DNA of 64,000 nt, taken from contig NZ_RJTX01000001.1 in NCBI RefSeq assembly GCF_003729955.1, positions 806,001-870,000 of the forward strand. Reading direction: 5' to 3'. Positions 38,202-45,086 of this stretch are shown here, in pieces; positions within the stretch are counted from its first letter, which is position 1, and every line of letters starts with the position of its first letter. Origin of the DNA: Chryseobacterium daecheongense. Its GTDB lineage: Bacteria; Bacteroidota; Bacteroidia; Flavobacteriales; Weeksellaceae. Position numbers and translations under genes: made by a program. The notes under the pieces were generated by a model, which had not been told where the DNA came from, made no database searches, and was given only the letters and a program-made list of their open reading frames with translations.

Positions 38202-40568
38202 CTAGTTGGCTCTGTTTTTATCTTCAAATCTGATGTTTTTGGATACTCCTTTCACATTCTTGTTTCCGAAGGTGTAAGTGAAACTTAATGTAAATCTTCT
38301 GTAATCATTATATTGAGAGAAGTTTTCTCTGTATCCTGTGTATTCTGTATATCCTCTGTTTTTTACGGTTCGGAAAACATCACTTACAACTGCACTTAAC
38401 TGAAGCTGCTTATCAAACAAGGAAGCTTTGATTCCCGGGGAAAATTCCAACTGATCTTTTATATAAGTACTTCCGTAAGAAAAGGGTAAGGAATGCCAGA
38501 AGTTCAGCATCAGATGTATGGTTTTTGATTTATTAACTGTAATCGTGTTATAGAAATAGTACATTAGTGAGCTTACTGATATTTCCTGCAGCTCCGAAAT
38601 CAAAGGCTTTGTATTTCCGTGTGAAGCAGTTAAGCCCCCTGAAAATTCCCATACTTTAAAGAAAGTATCATAGTAAGAAACATTTAAGCCAAGTTTATTT
38701 TCGTTATAGCTGTTCTCTTTAATATTGCTGTATATACCGTCAGAAAATCGCGCTATACTGCTGTATCCGTTTTTTGTATATTGATTATACGCGGAAATCG
38801 TGAGTTTATTTTTAAAAGTATAGGATACTTCCACATTATCATTAAATGATGGTTGTAATGCACTGTTCCCTGTATAATACATATAAGGATTGGTATACCA
38901 TCGGAAGGGGTTCAGCGACTGGAAATCCGGACGGGTGATCCTTCTTGAGTAATTGATTGAAAAAGCATTATTTTCATTGGGATTATAGCTTACATATATG
39001 GAAGGAAAAAGTTTACCATAATCGCTACTGACTTCACTGTGCAAAACATTGGGAGAGCTTCCGTTCAACTTGGTATATTCATATCTTAATCCTGCTTTTG
39101 CCGTCCATTTTTCCCCAAAGCTTTTCTCATAACTTACATATAGTGCATAATTATGTTCCCGATATTTGAAAAGATTACTGTTTTCCGGATCTATAATGTA
39201 TTGACCTCCCAGATAATTATAATATCTCACATCCGAATTATTATCCAGAAAAGTATATTTGGCTCCTGTTTCCACGCTTCCCCAGCCAAATGGCAAAGTA
39301 AGGTCCGCCTGTCCTGAATACACATTGTATTTCATCAGACTGGTATTTCTTACGATCGATTCATTGAAATTGGAAAGATTGGAAGTTATAAAATTATTGA
39401 TCTTATCCGGACGGTTATTCAGGAAGTTACCTACCACGCTCAATTTTTTCCCTAGACTGTCGAGCTTCAAATCATAATATGCAGACAAAGTATGGGTTGG
39501 GGTTTTCCATTTATGCTTAGCATGAGTATCCAGAATAGAATCCTGCATTACAGACACATATGTACTTTTGTTGTAGGAATCCATCGTATATTTTGAAACA
39601 CCATAATCATAAATAAAACCTATGTTTGATTTCTTATTGATTTCATAGTCTACACTATAGTTGAGTCCCAATCCGTATGTTCTGTCTTCCCTTCTTTCTT
39701 CCGTATAGATTTTATGAGTACTACTTATAAGATCCCTTGTACCTGTAGGAGTATATCCATTATCATAATGTCTTAACTTTAGTGAAGTATTAAACTTATT
39801 TGCCCGATAATTAATATTAATTCCGTTTCTGAAGCCATCTTTGGTATTTCTCTGGTAGGAGCTATTCAGAGTACCACTCCACCCGAAATTAGTATTCCTT
39901 TTGAGGATAATATTGATCAATCCGCTGTTTCCCTGTGCTTCATATTTTGCTGGTGGTGTTGTAATGACCTCTATTTTAGAGATATCATCGGAACGTAAAG
40001 ATTGTAGGTAATTGGTAAGTTCACTTCCTGAAAGATTTAGCATTTTACCATTGATCATGACGTTCACATTACTTTTCCCGGCAATAGATAGCCCCTGCAT
40101 ATCATCCATTCTCAGTAGAGGAGTATTTTTCAGTGCATCTGCTGCGCTCATTCCCTGAGAAGCTATTGAGTTTTCAACATTATAAACCAGTCTGTCTACT
40201 TTTTGTTCTATAAGCTTTTTTCTGCTTGAGGTTACAACCACTCCCTGTATTTCGGTAGTTTTTATATTGTCATTGATAACAATATCCTTATTAATATCTC
40301 CATTGATAGATTGTCTTTCTGTAAAAACTTTTACTCCGTCGTTAAAAATATTTAGCGTGTAATCATTGTTTTTAGCAACCTTCAGGTTATAATATCCTTT
40401 GTTATCCGCTATAGCATAAAATTTTTCTTTTTGATATTCAGCAGAAACCTCTGCATATGGTATTGCTTGTCCTTTGCTATTAGTTATCTTACCCGAAATG
40501 CTTTGAGCATTTGCAACTGAATTCAGTCCCAAAAAGAATAAGATAGTTATAGAAAGGGTTGTTTTCAT
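38202..40568 (-). CDS. TonB-type outer membrane beta-barrel protein of the lanthipeptide locus
   Basis: A 788-residue outer-membrane protein. I place the start at the ATG at 40566-40568, which gives a clean signal peptide (MKTTLSITILFFLGLNSVANA); an upstream in-frame ATG would add seven unlikely residues and overlap the -7 box. After the signal come a carboxypeptidase-regulatory-like domain (about 24-100), a TonB-receptor plug-like domain (about 110-210: SAADALKNTPLLRMDD, NVMINGKMLNLSG) and a large C-terminal barrel (OMP_b-brl_3 type). It lies just upstream of the precursors, and two lux-box-like repeats stand in front of its promoter. Possible jobs are product export, uptake of a signal or of the peptide itself, or self-protection. 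Confidence 0.87.
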   Translation of the reverse strand: MKTTLSITILFFLGLNSVANAQSISGKITNSKGQAIPYAEVSAEYQKEKFYAIADNKGYYNLKVAKNNDYTLNIFNDGVKVFTERQSINGDINKDIVINDNIKTTEIQGVVVTSSRKKLIEQKVDRLVYNVENSIASQGMSAADALKNTPLLRMDDMQGLSIAGKSNVNVMINGKMLNLSGSELTNYLQSLRSDDISKIEVITTPPAKYEAQGNSGLINIILKRNTNFGWSGTLNSSYQRNTKDGFRNGININYRANKFNTSLKLRHYDNGYTPTGTRDLISSTHKIYTEERREDRTYGLGLNYSVDYEINKKSNIGFIYDYGVSKYTMDSYNKSTYVSVMQDSILDTHAKHKWKTPTHTLSAYYDLKLDSLGKKLSVVGNFLNNRPDKINNFITSNLSNFNESIVRNTSLMKYNVYSGQADLTLPFGWGSVETGAKYTFLDNNSDVRYYNYLGGQYIIDPENSNLFKYREHNYALYVSYEKSFGEKWTAKAGLRYEYTKLNGSSPNVLHSEVSSDYGKLFPSIYVSYNPNENNAFSINYSRRITRPDFQSLNPFRWYTNPYMYYTGNSALQPSFNDNVEVSYTFKNKLTISAYNQYTKNGYSSIARFSDGIYSNIKENSYNENKLGLNVSYYDTFFKVWEFSGGLTASHGNTKPLISELQEISVSSLMYYFYNTITVNKSKTIHLMLNFWHSLPFSYGSTYIKDQLEFSPGIKASLFDKQLQLSAVVSDVFRTVKNRGYTEYTGYRENFSQYNDYRRFTLSFTYTFGNKNVKGVSKNIRFEDKNRAN

Positions 40569-40586
40569 ATTTCTGATTTTATATTC

Positions 40587-40594
40587 CAAAAGTA
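40587..40594 (-). promoter_or_regulatory. -7 box of the TonB-type gene
   Basis: TACTTTTG on the minus strand fits TAnnTTTG. It stands exactly 22 bases downstream of the inverted repeat at 40617-40632 and 18 bases before the ATG at 40568. Confidence 0.78.
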
Positions 40595-40616
40595 TAGGGT
40601 TGATTTTTTTTGTTTG

Positions 40617-40632
40617 CTACACCATAGTGTAG
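40617..40632. promoter_or_regulatory. Lux-box-like operator A
   Basis: Inverted repeat CTACAC-N4-GTGTAG, centred about 42 bases upstream of the likely transcription start of the TonB-type gene. Same arms as operators B, C, E and (with one mismatch) D. Confidence 0.85.
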
Positions 40633-40634
40633 TT

Positions 40635-41279
40635 CTAAGCAATTTCCTGAAAAACTACACTGTTGTGTAGTTGCATCTGATGTTGAGGAATCAGGTAATA
40701 ATTCTTGTCTAAAAAACTTCTTAATCCCTTATAACTGAACAATACAGGAACAGTAGCTGATCCTAAATAATAAATAGGCTCGGCCAGAATCTCCGCTTCA
40801 ATTCCCAGCAACTTTAAGATCTTTAAAAGCTTTACATCACATTCTGCGATAGCCACGGAATTTTCACTTTTGCATACTTCATTGATGGCAAAAGTCATTA
40901 ACGTTTTAAAAGTTCCGAAACCCGCATTATCCTCACATTTTTTAATGGCAAATCTTCCGATATGCCAGATATTTACATGTTTGTTATCTAGTATGGAAGA
41001 AGGTTTAATGGCAAAAAGCTTTTCGATGGGCAATATATCTTTCCCATTCCATTTCAAAACCCGTATCGAACCGCTGATATTATTATCAGCATCTTTTGAA
41101 ACAAATACTTTTGAATTGTTGAATCTTAGTTCTTCTTTATACAGAATTTCGATTTCTTTATTTAATTTTTTTAAATCAAAACTCTTTGAATGGTGAATAA
41201 AATTTTCGTAAATTACGAATTTAGAAAGCTCATGTAGGTCATTACTATTTCCCAGTTGGTAGAAATTTATATTTTTCAT
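40635..41279 (-). CDS. GNAT-fold acyltransferase, FeeM/LuxI-like candidate signal synthase
   Basis: A 214-residue protein. The start at 41279 is chosen because the -7 box and the ATG are spaced exactly as in the TonB-type gene (18 bases); an ATG at 41324 would fall upstream of the -7 box. Features: W105-HIGRFAI matching the conserved W-x-x-[SG]-R-[FL] strand of N-acyl amino acid synthases and LuxI-type enzymes, GFGTFKTLMTFAINEVCKSE as the next helix, and AIAECDVKLLKILKLLGI typical of the GNAT core. Such enzymes acylate amino acids or related amines using acyl carriers. The flanking lux-box-like repeats and the LuxR gene suggest a signal synthase. The 3' end of the gene itself contains operator B. 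Confidence 0.7.
   Translation of the reverse strand: MKNINFYQLGNSNDLHELSKFVIYENFIHHSKSFDLKKLNKEIEILYKEELRFNNSKVFVSKDADNNISGSIRVLKWNGKDILPIEKLFAIKPSSILDNKHVNIWHIGRFAIKKCEDNAGFGTFKTLMTFAINEVCKSENSVAIAECDVKLLKILKLLGIEAEILAEPIYYLGSATVPVLFSYKGLRSFLDKNYYLIPQHQMQLHNSVVFQEIA
40653..40672. promoter_or_regulatory. Lux-box-like operator B (inside coding sequence)
   Basis: AACTACACTGTTGTGTAGTT, a 20-base inverted repeat with 8-base arms, the most complete copy. It lies within the last codons of the acyltransferase gene, 38 bases centre-to-centre upstream of operator A. Confidence 0.85.
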
Positions 41280-41297
41280 AGTTTCGATTAGTTTTAG

Positions 41298-41305
41298 TAA
41301 AAGTA
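41298..41305 (-). promoter_or_regulatory. -7 box of the acyltransferase gene
   Basis: TACTTTTA on the minus strand (one mismatch to TAnnTTTG), exactly 22 bases from operator C and 18 bases before the ATG at 41279. Both distances equal those of the TonB-type promoter. Confidence 0.72.
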
Positions 41306-41327
41306 TTGGACTAGAGATGAGCATCAG

Positions 41328-41343
41328 CTACACTAAAGTGTAG
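41328..41343. promoter_or_regulatory. Lux-box-like operator C
   Basis: CTACAC-TAAA-GTGTAG between the divergent acyltransferase and luxR-type genes. It is 22 bases from the acyltransferase -7 box and only 7 bases upstream of the luxR-type -7 box, so it can serve both promoters. Confidence 0.85.
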
Positions 41344-41350
41344 ATTTAAT

Positions 41351-41358
41351 TAATTTTG
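41351..41358 (+). promoter_or_regulatory. -7 box of the luxR-type gene
   Basis: TAATTTTG fits TAnnTTTG. It is bracketed by operator C (7 bases upstream) and operator D (8 bases downstream), an arrangement that suggests self-repression of the regulator gene. Confidence 0.65.
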
Positions 41359-41366
41359 AATGAAAA

Positions 41367-41382
41367 CTACACTTTAGTGTAA
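41367..41382. promoter_or_regulatory. Lux-box-like operator D
   Basis: CTACAC-TTTA-GTGTAA (one mismatch in the right arm), 39 bases centre-to-centre from operator C and 31 bases before the luxR-type ATG. Confidence 0.78.
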
Positions 41383-41413
41383 TCGTTCAGCTAATAACCA
41401 AAAACCACAAAAA

Positions 41414-42172
41414 ATGGAAGATATTAATAGATTTTTCTCTAAGAAGAATACCGTAGAAAATGTATCAGAAAATGAGCTTTATAAATCTGGAGACTACCTG
41501 AATGTCATCAAAGCCTTTTCAAGAATTACCTATAAAAGTATATATGTAATCGATTATCAGAAGAAAACTTTTGAATATGTTTCTGAAAATCCATTATTTC
41601 TGTGTAATCATACCCCACAGGAAGTTGAGGCAATGGGATATGCATTTTATTTTCGCCATGTGACGAAAGATGATCTGGAGCTTCTATTTAAGATCAATGA
41701 AATAGGATTTGATTTTTATGAAAAGCTCCCTGTAGAAGAAAGAATGCTTTACACGATATCATATGATTTCCATATCGTGAATGAAAGTAAGAATGCTGTT
41801 CTAATCAATCATAAGCTTACTCCTCTTTTTCTTTCTCCGGATGGTAAAATGTGGAAGGCAATGTGTATTGTTTCTCTTTCCCATAATTATACATCCGGAA
41901 ACATATCTATTTTTAAACAGGGAGCAGATGATCTGTGGAAATATAATATTCAGGAAGAAAAATGGGTAAAAGAAGAAAAAATAAAACTCTCGGAAAGAGA
42001 GTCGGAAATTTTACGCCTATATGCACAGGGATTAACAATTAATGAAATTGCCAGTAAAATCTTTGTCACAGCCGATACCGTGAAGTTTCACAGACGAAAG
42101 CTCTTCGATAAATTAGGCGTTAACAATATTACCGAAGCCTTATCGTATGCAACCAATTATAAGCTTTTATAA
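41414..42172 (+). CDS. PAS-LuxR family transcriptional regulator
   Basis: A 252-residue regulator. The N-terminal part (about 27-170) looks like a PAS-type sensor domain (SIYVIDYQKKTFEYVSENPL, FYFRHVTKDDLELLFKINE). The C-terminal GerE/LuxR helix-turn-helix (about 185-248) is complete: LSERESEILRLYAQGLTINE then KIFVTADTVKFHRRKLFDKL. The sensor is not the acyl-homoserine-lactone-binding domain of classical LuxR, so any ligand would bind a PAS fold. It is divergent from the acyltransferase gene and ends 2 bases before the convergent ThiF-like gene. All five CTACAC-N4-GTGTAG repeats of the window lie within about 2.4 kb around it, so it is the obvious candidate to bind them. Confidence 0.88.
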   Translation: MEDINRFFSKKNTVENVSENELYKSGDYLNVIKAFSRITYKSIYVIDYQKKTFEYVSENPLFLCNHTPQEVEAMGYAFYFRHVTKDDLELLFKINEIGFDFYEKLPVEERMLYTISYDFHIVNESKNAVLINHKLTPLFLSPDGKMWKAMCIVSLSHNYTSGNISIFKQGADDLWKYNIQEEKWVKEEKIKLSERESEILRLYAQGLTINEIASKIFVTADTVKFHRRKLFDKLGVNNITEALSYATNYKLL

Positions 42173-42174
42173 GC

Positions 42175-42924
42175 TTATTCCATAATTGAAGTTATATAGA
42201 ACTGCGGAAACTTCTTGTAAGGTTTCTCTGTAGCAATATTAAACATAACATGAGTGCACATTCCTGCAACCATCCATGACGCAACGGCTAATTGTGGTGG
42301 AGGCAGGTTTTCTTTTTCGTTTTTGTAATCATTGATGATCTTTTCGAGCCATTCATTCGGTTTTTCCCAGAATCTCAAATAACCGGCAACATATTCCACC
42401 ATTTTCAGCTCATTGAAGTTCTCATCACTGGTCAGACTATTCAGTGGGAGCCCCTTTGGAGTAATTACTGTCACTAAACCTCCCCACCCCAAATTATACG
42501 GATGCAAAATATTGATATTTTTCTTCTGGCAAGCTTCGTCAAATACCAATGGAATATTACTGTCAAAATCCAAAGCATTGATCGCAATATCATGTCCTTC
42601 AATAATTTCATGTAAATTGTCCTTCGTGATAAACTCTTTTACAAAACTAATATTTGCATTGGGATTAATATTTTTTAAGCGGTTATGCAGTGTTTCAGAT
42701 TTATAGGCTGAAATATCCTGATGGGTATAGTTCTGCCTGTTTAGATTGGAAAGAGAAACTGTATCTCCATCCACTATTGTAATATTTTCAAAACCAAAAC
42801 GCAAGGCACATTCAGCAATATTGCTTCCAATGCCGCTTCCAGCAAGTAAAATTGAAAAGCTTTTGATGTACTCTTGCTCTTCTTCTGTAATGTAAAGTCT
42901 GTTTCGGGAATAACGCTCTTCCAT
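42175..42924 (-). CDS. ThiF/E1-like adenylyltransferase of the LuxR locus
   Basis: A 249-residue E1-like enzyme. The ATG at 42922-42924 is chosen; an alternative GTG at 42942 would lie on the -7 box. Motifs: nucleotide loop LLAGSGIGSNIAECALRFGF, then IVDGDTVSLSNLNRQNY with the conserved Asp, Asn, Arg and Gln of the family, and the INALDFDSN strand. No C-x-x-C zinc pair and no obvious transfer cysteine are seen. ThiF/MoeB relatives adenylate a C-terminal carboxylate; the substrate here is unknown. The promoter has operator E at the same 22-base spacing as the acyltransferase and TonB-type promoters, so it belongs to the same regulon and might modify the signal or the peptide. Confidence 0.82.
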   Translation of the reverse strand: MEERYSRNRLYITEEEQEYIKSFSILLAGSGIGSNIAECALRFGFENITIVDGDTVSLSNLNRQNYTHQDISAYKSETLHNRLKNINPNANISFVKEFITKDNLHEIIEGHDIAINALDFDSNIPLVFDEACQKKNINILHPYNLGWGGLVTVITPKGLPLNSLTSDENFNELKMVEYVAGYLRFWEKPNEWLEKIINDYKNEKENLPPPQLAVASWMVAGMCTHVMFNIATEKPYKKFPQFYITSIME

Positions 42925-42941
42925 GCTGTTTATATTTACCA

Positions 42942-42949
42942 CAAAATTA
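42942..42949 (-). promoter_or_regulatory. -7 box of the ThiF-like gene
   Basis: TAATTTTG on the minus strand, exactly 22 bases from operator E and 17 bases before the ATG at 42924. Confidence 0.78.
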
Positions 42950-42971
42950 CTTACTGTTTTGCGATTTAATG

Positions 42972-42987
42972 CTACACGTGAGTGTAG
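42972..42987. promoter_or_regulatory. Lux-box-like operator E
   Basis: CTACAC-GTGA-GTGTAG, 22 bases upstream of the -7 box of the ThiF-like gene. Only a single copy is seen here. Confidence 0.85.
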
Positions 42988-43184
42988 TATTGATGGGAAA
43001 AATTCTCATTAATCAGGATGATAACCCGTATGAAAAATGCCACACAAAAGCTTGATCAAATTAAATATTTATTCCGTCCAGATCATTATTATATCGATTC
43101 GGCCTTTCTACTACAACACCGCGACTTTTGGATACATCTGCTTGAATTGCTTGGCTGAACTTTGCTGTATCAAAATATATCAGT

Positions 43185-43967
43185 ATGGATTTAAAAAACA
43201 GTACGGTCCTGATCACAGGCGGAACCAGCGGAATCGGCCTTGAACTTGTAAAACAGCTGACAGAACAAGGAGCAAAGGTCATTGTCACGGGAAGGAAAGT
43301 CGAGGCGCTTACAGAAGTGAAAAAACACTTCCCAAATATTTATACTTTTCAAAGCGATGTAAGCAACCCTGAAGACATAAGGCAGCTTTATCAGGACGTT
43401 ACCCATCAGTTCCCTGAACTGAATGTGGTGATTAACAACGCCGGAGAAATGCGGCTGATTGACATGCAGGATGCCTCTAATAACCTTGAAAATATTACCC
43501 GAGAGATTGACATCAACCTGTCAGGCACTATCCATATGGCGTATCAGTTTTTACCTCATCTTCTTACCCAGAAGTCTGCTGCCCTTGTGAATGTTTCTTC
43601 CGCAATTGCCTTTATGCCCTACTCCATTGCACCGATATACAGTGCTTCAAAAGCGGGCACCCATGCTTTTACAATGGCACTGCGCCTGCAACTAAAAGAT
43701 ACAAACGTAAAAGTAATGGAACTTATACCTCCGGGGGTTAATACCAACCTGCAAAAAGACTGGGTGCTGAAAACAAACTCCAATCAGATGATGGATGTAG
43801 ATAAATTGGTGAATGTTGCAATCAGAGGCCTTAAAAATAATACTTCTGAGATAAAGCCATCTATGGTAAAGATTCTAAAATTCCTCAGCCACATTATACC
43901 TAATGCCTTGATGAATCTGGGACATAAAGAATTTGGAAAGTTTAAACAGTTAAACAATAACAAATAA
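43185..43967 (+). CDS. SDR-family oxidoreductase (DltE-like)
   Basis: A 260-residue short-chain dehydrogenase. Cofactor loop VLITGGTSGIGLELV, DVSNPEDI for the adenine pocket, INNAGE, catalytic serine in LVNVSSAIAFMPYS and YSASKAG for Tyr and Lys. The overall pattern resembles the DltE/YvaG-like branch. Substrate unknown. It is followed 10 bases later by a DUF2147 gene, and the set to 45995 runs in one direction, probably an operon or two. Confidence 0.87.
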   Translation: MDLKNSTVLITGGTSGIGLELVKQLTEQGAKVIVTGRKVEALTEVKKHFPNIYTFQSDVSNPEDIRQLYQDVTHQFPELNVVINNAGEMRLIDMQDASNNLENITREIDINLSGTIHMAYQFLPHLLTQKSAALVNVSSAIAFMPYSIAPIYSASKAGTHAFTMALRLQLKDTNVKVMELIPPGVNTNLQKDWVLKTNSNQMMDVDKLVNVAIRGLKNNTSEIKPSMVKILKFLSHIIPNALMNLGHKEFGKFKQLNNNK

Positions 43968-43977
43968 ATAGAAAGTT

Positions 43978-44412
43978 ATGAAAAAAGCAATTTTAACCGT
44001 TGTTCTGATGCTAATATCACTGACATCTTTTGCCCAGAAAATATCGCCCGACAATATTGTAGGTGTATGGCAATGTGTAGATTATAAAATAGAAATCTTC
44101 AGATCAGAAGGCAGCTACTCTGCAAAACTTTTATGGTCAAAAGATATGTTTGAAGCCGACGGTAAGACTCCTAAAAAGGATGTTAAAAATCCCAACGAGA
44201 AACTAAGGAACAGGTCTATACAAGGTATTGTACATATCTCGGCGCTTATCTTCAAAGATGGTGAGTATGTTGACGGCAAACTGTATAGCGTACAGGATGG
44301 TAATACCTATAGCCTGAAAGCTAAACTAAAAAGCGTCAATGACCTTGAAACCAGAGGTTATAAAGGGATTCCTATGATTGGCAAAACCTTTAACTGGAAA
44401 CGCGTTCGGTAA
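43978..44412 (+). CDS. DUF2147 domain secreted protein
   Basis: A 144-residue protein with a signal peptide (1-19, ending LTSFAQ) and a DUF2147 domain: DNIVGVWQCVDYKIEIF at the start, a KNPNEKLRNRSIQGI segment in the middle, then GEYVDGKLYSVQDGNTYS, ETRGYKGIPMIGKTFNWKRV at the end. Members are lipocalin-like periplasmic proteins of unknown function. It is 10 bases downstream of the SDR gene, so most likely co-transcribed. Confidence 0.87.
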   Translation: MKKAILTVVLMLISLTSFAQKISPDNIVGVWQCVDYKIEIFRSEGSYSAKLLWSKDMFEADGKTPKKDVKNPNEKLRNRSIQGIVHISALIFKDGEYVDGKLYSVQDGNTYSLKAKLKSVNDLETRGYKGIPMIGKTFNWKRVR

Positions 44413-44523
44413 AGAGCCCTACATTTCAAGCAATTTTCTCAGGATACTTGCACATCGGTGATTAATCAGGTATCCATATTAAACAACGAATTAATTTTTA
44501 AAATAACCTAAAAAACAATAAAA

Positions 44524-44721
44524 ATGAAAAATAGTAACGACGACCTTTCAAGGTTCTGGCTGATCTTATCCAATGCCGCTCCGCCTATAGGAATCTTCCT
44601 GTATTTCAGGCACAGGGGACAATACCCCAACAAGGCAAAAAAAGCACTCGTAAGTGCGCTTACAGGTATACCTATTGCGATCCTGGCGGGATACATCATG
44701 AACACTTATATTCTCAGCTAA
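44524..44721 (+). CDS. Small membrane protein
   Basis: A 65-residue protein with one or two membrane segments (WLILSNAAPPIGIFLYF near the start and ALVSALTGIPIAILAGYIM near the end) and a positively charged loop between them (RHRGQYPNKAKKA). I do not recognise a named family. Its stop codon overlaps the ATG of the next gene (TAATG), which shows translational coupling and supports it as real. Confidence 0.7.
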   Translation: MKNSNDDLSRFWLILSNAAPPIGIFLYFRHRGQYPNKAKKALVSALTGIPIAILAGYIMNTYILS

Positions 44722-45074
44722 TGATAAAGAACATCATTTCATTGCTGTTGCTCATCTTTTCGGTATTGTTAAACTTTAAGCACGGCTGGGATACGTTTAA
44801 TTATAAAAGTAATCCCGAATCAGTAAAAGCAATGGCCGATCTGGGCATTACTGAAACGGCTATCCCTTTTTTGGGTTCGCTGGCGATAATTACCGGTATC
44901 CTGTTGTTGTTTCCCAGAACATTCTTTTATGGCAATGTGCTCAACGCGCTGTTGATTACCCTGATCATGGCGCTGGCAGCACGATCAGAGAATTATAAAA
45001 TGATTCTGCTGGAAATACCTTTCCTATTTATGCCATTGATCATGATCTGGCTGAAATATCCATTTAAAAATTAA
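44721..45074 (+). CDS. DoxX-like small integral membrane protein
   Basis: A 117-residue protein with four predicted membrane segments (IISLLLLIFSVLLNF, AIPFLGSLAIITGILLLF, NVLNALLITLIMALAA, LLEIPFLFMPLIMIW). The spacing and the HGWDTF region near the first helix fit the DoxX-like group. Role unknown. Overlaps the small membrane protein gene upstream by one base and precedes an AraC gene by 12 bases. Confidence 0.75.
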   Translation: MIKNIISLLLLIFSVLLNFKHGWDTFNYKSNPESVKAMADLGITETAIPFLGSLAIITGILLLFPRTFFYGNVLNALLITLIMALAARSENYKMILLEIPFLFMPLIMIWLKYPFKN

Positions 45075-45086
45075 CTAAATTGCATT

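Noticed and set aside
41279..41324. ATG at 41324 as start of the acyltransferase
   Set aside because: It would lie upstream of the -7 box and next to operator C; the ATG at 41279 keeps the same 18-base distance as the TonB-type gene.
42922..42942. GTG at 42942 as start of the ThiF-like gene
   Set aside because: It would coincide with the -7 box that stands at the exact regulon spacing. The ATG at 42924 gives the usual leader length.
43030..43158. A 42-codon plus-strand frame starting MKNATQKLDQIKYLF before the SDR gene
   Set aside because: No family recognised, no clear start signal, and no matching neighbour. It might be a gene fragment, but I cannot support it as a gene.
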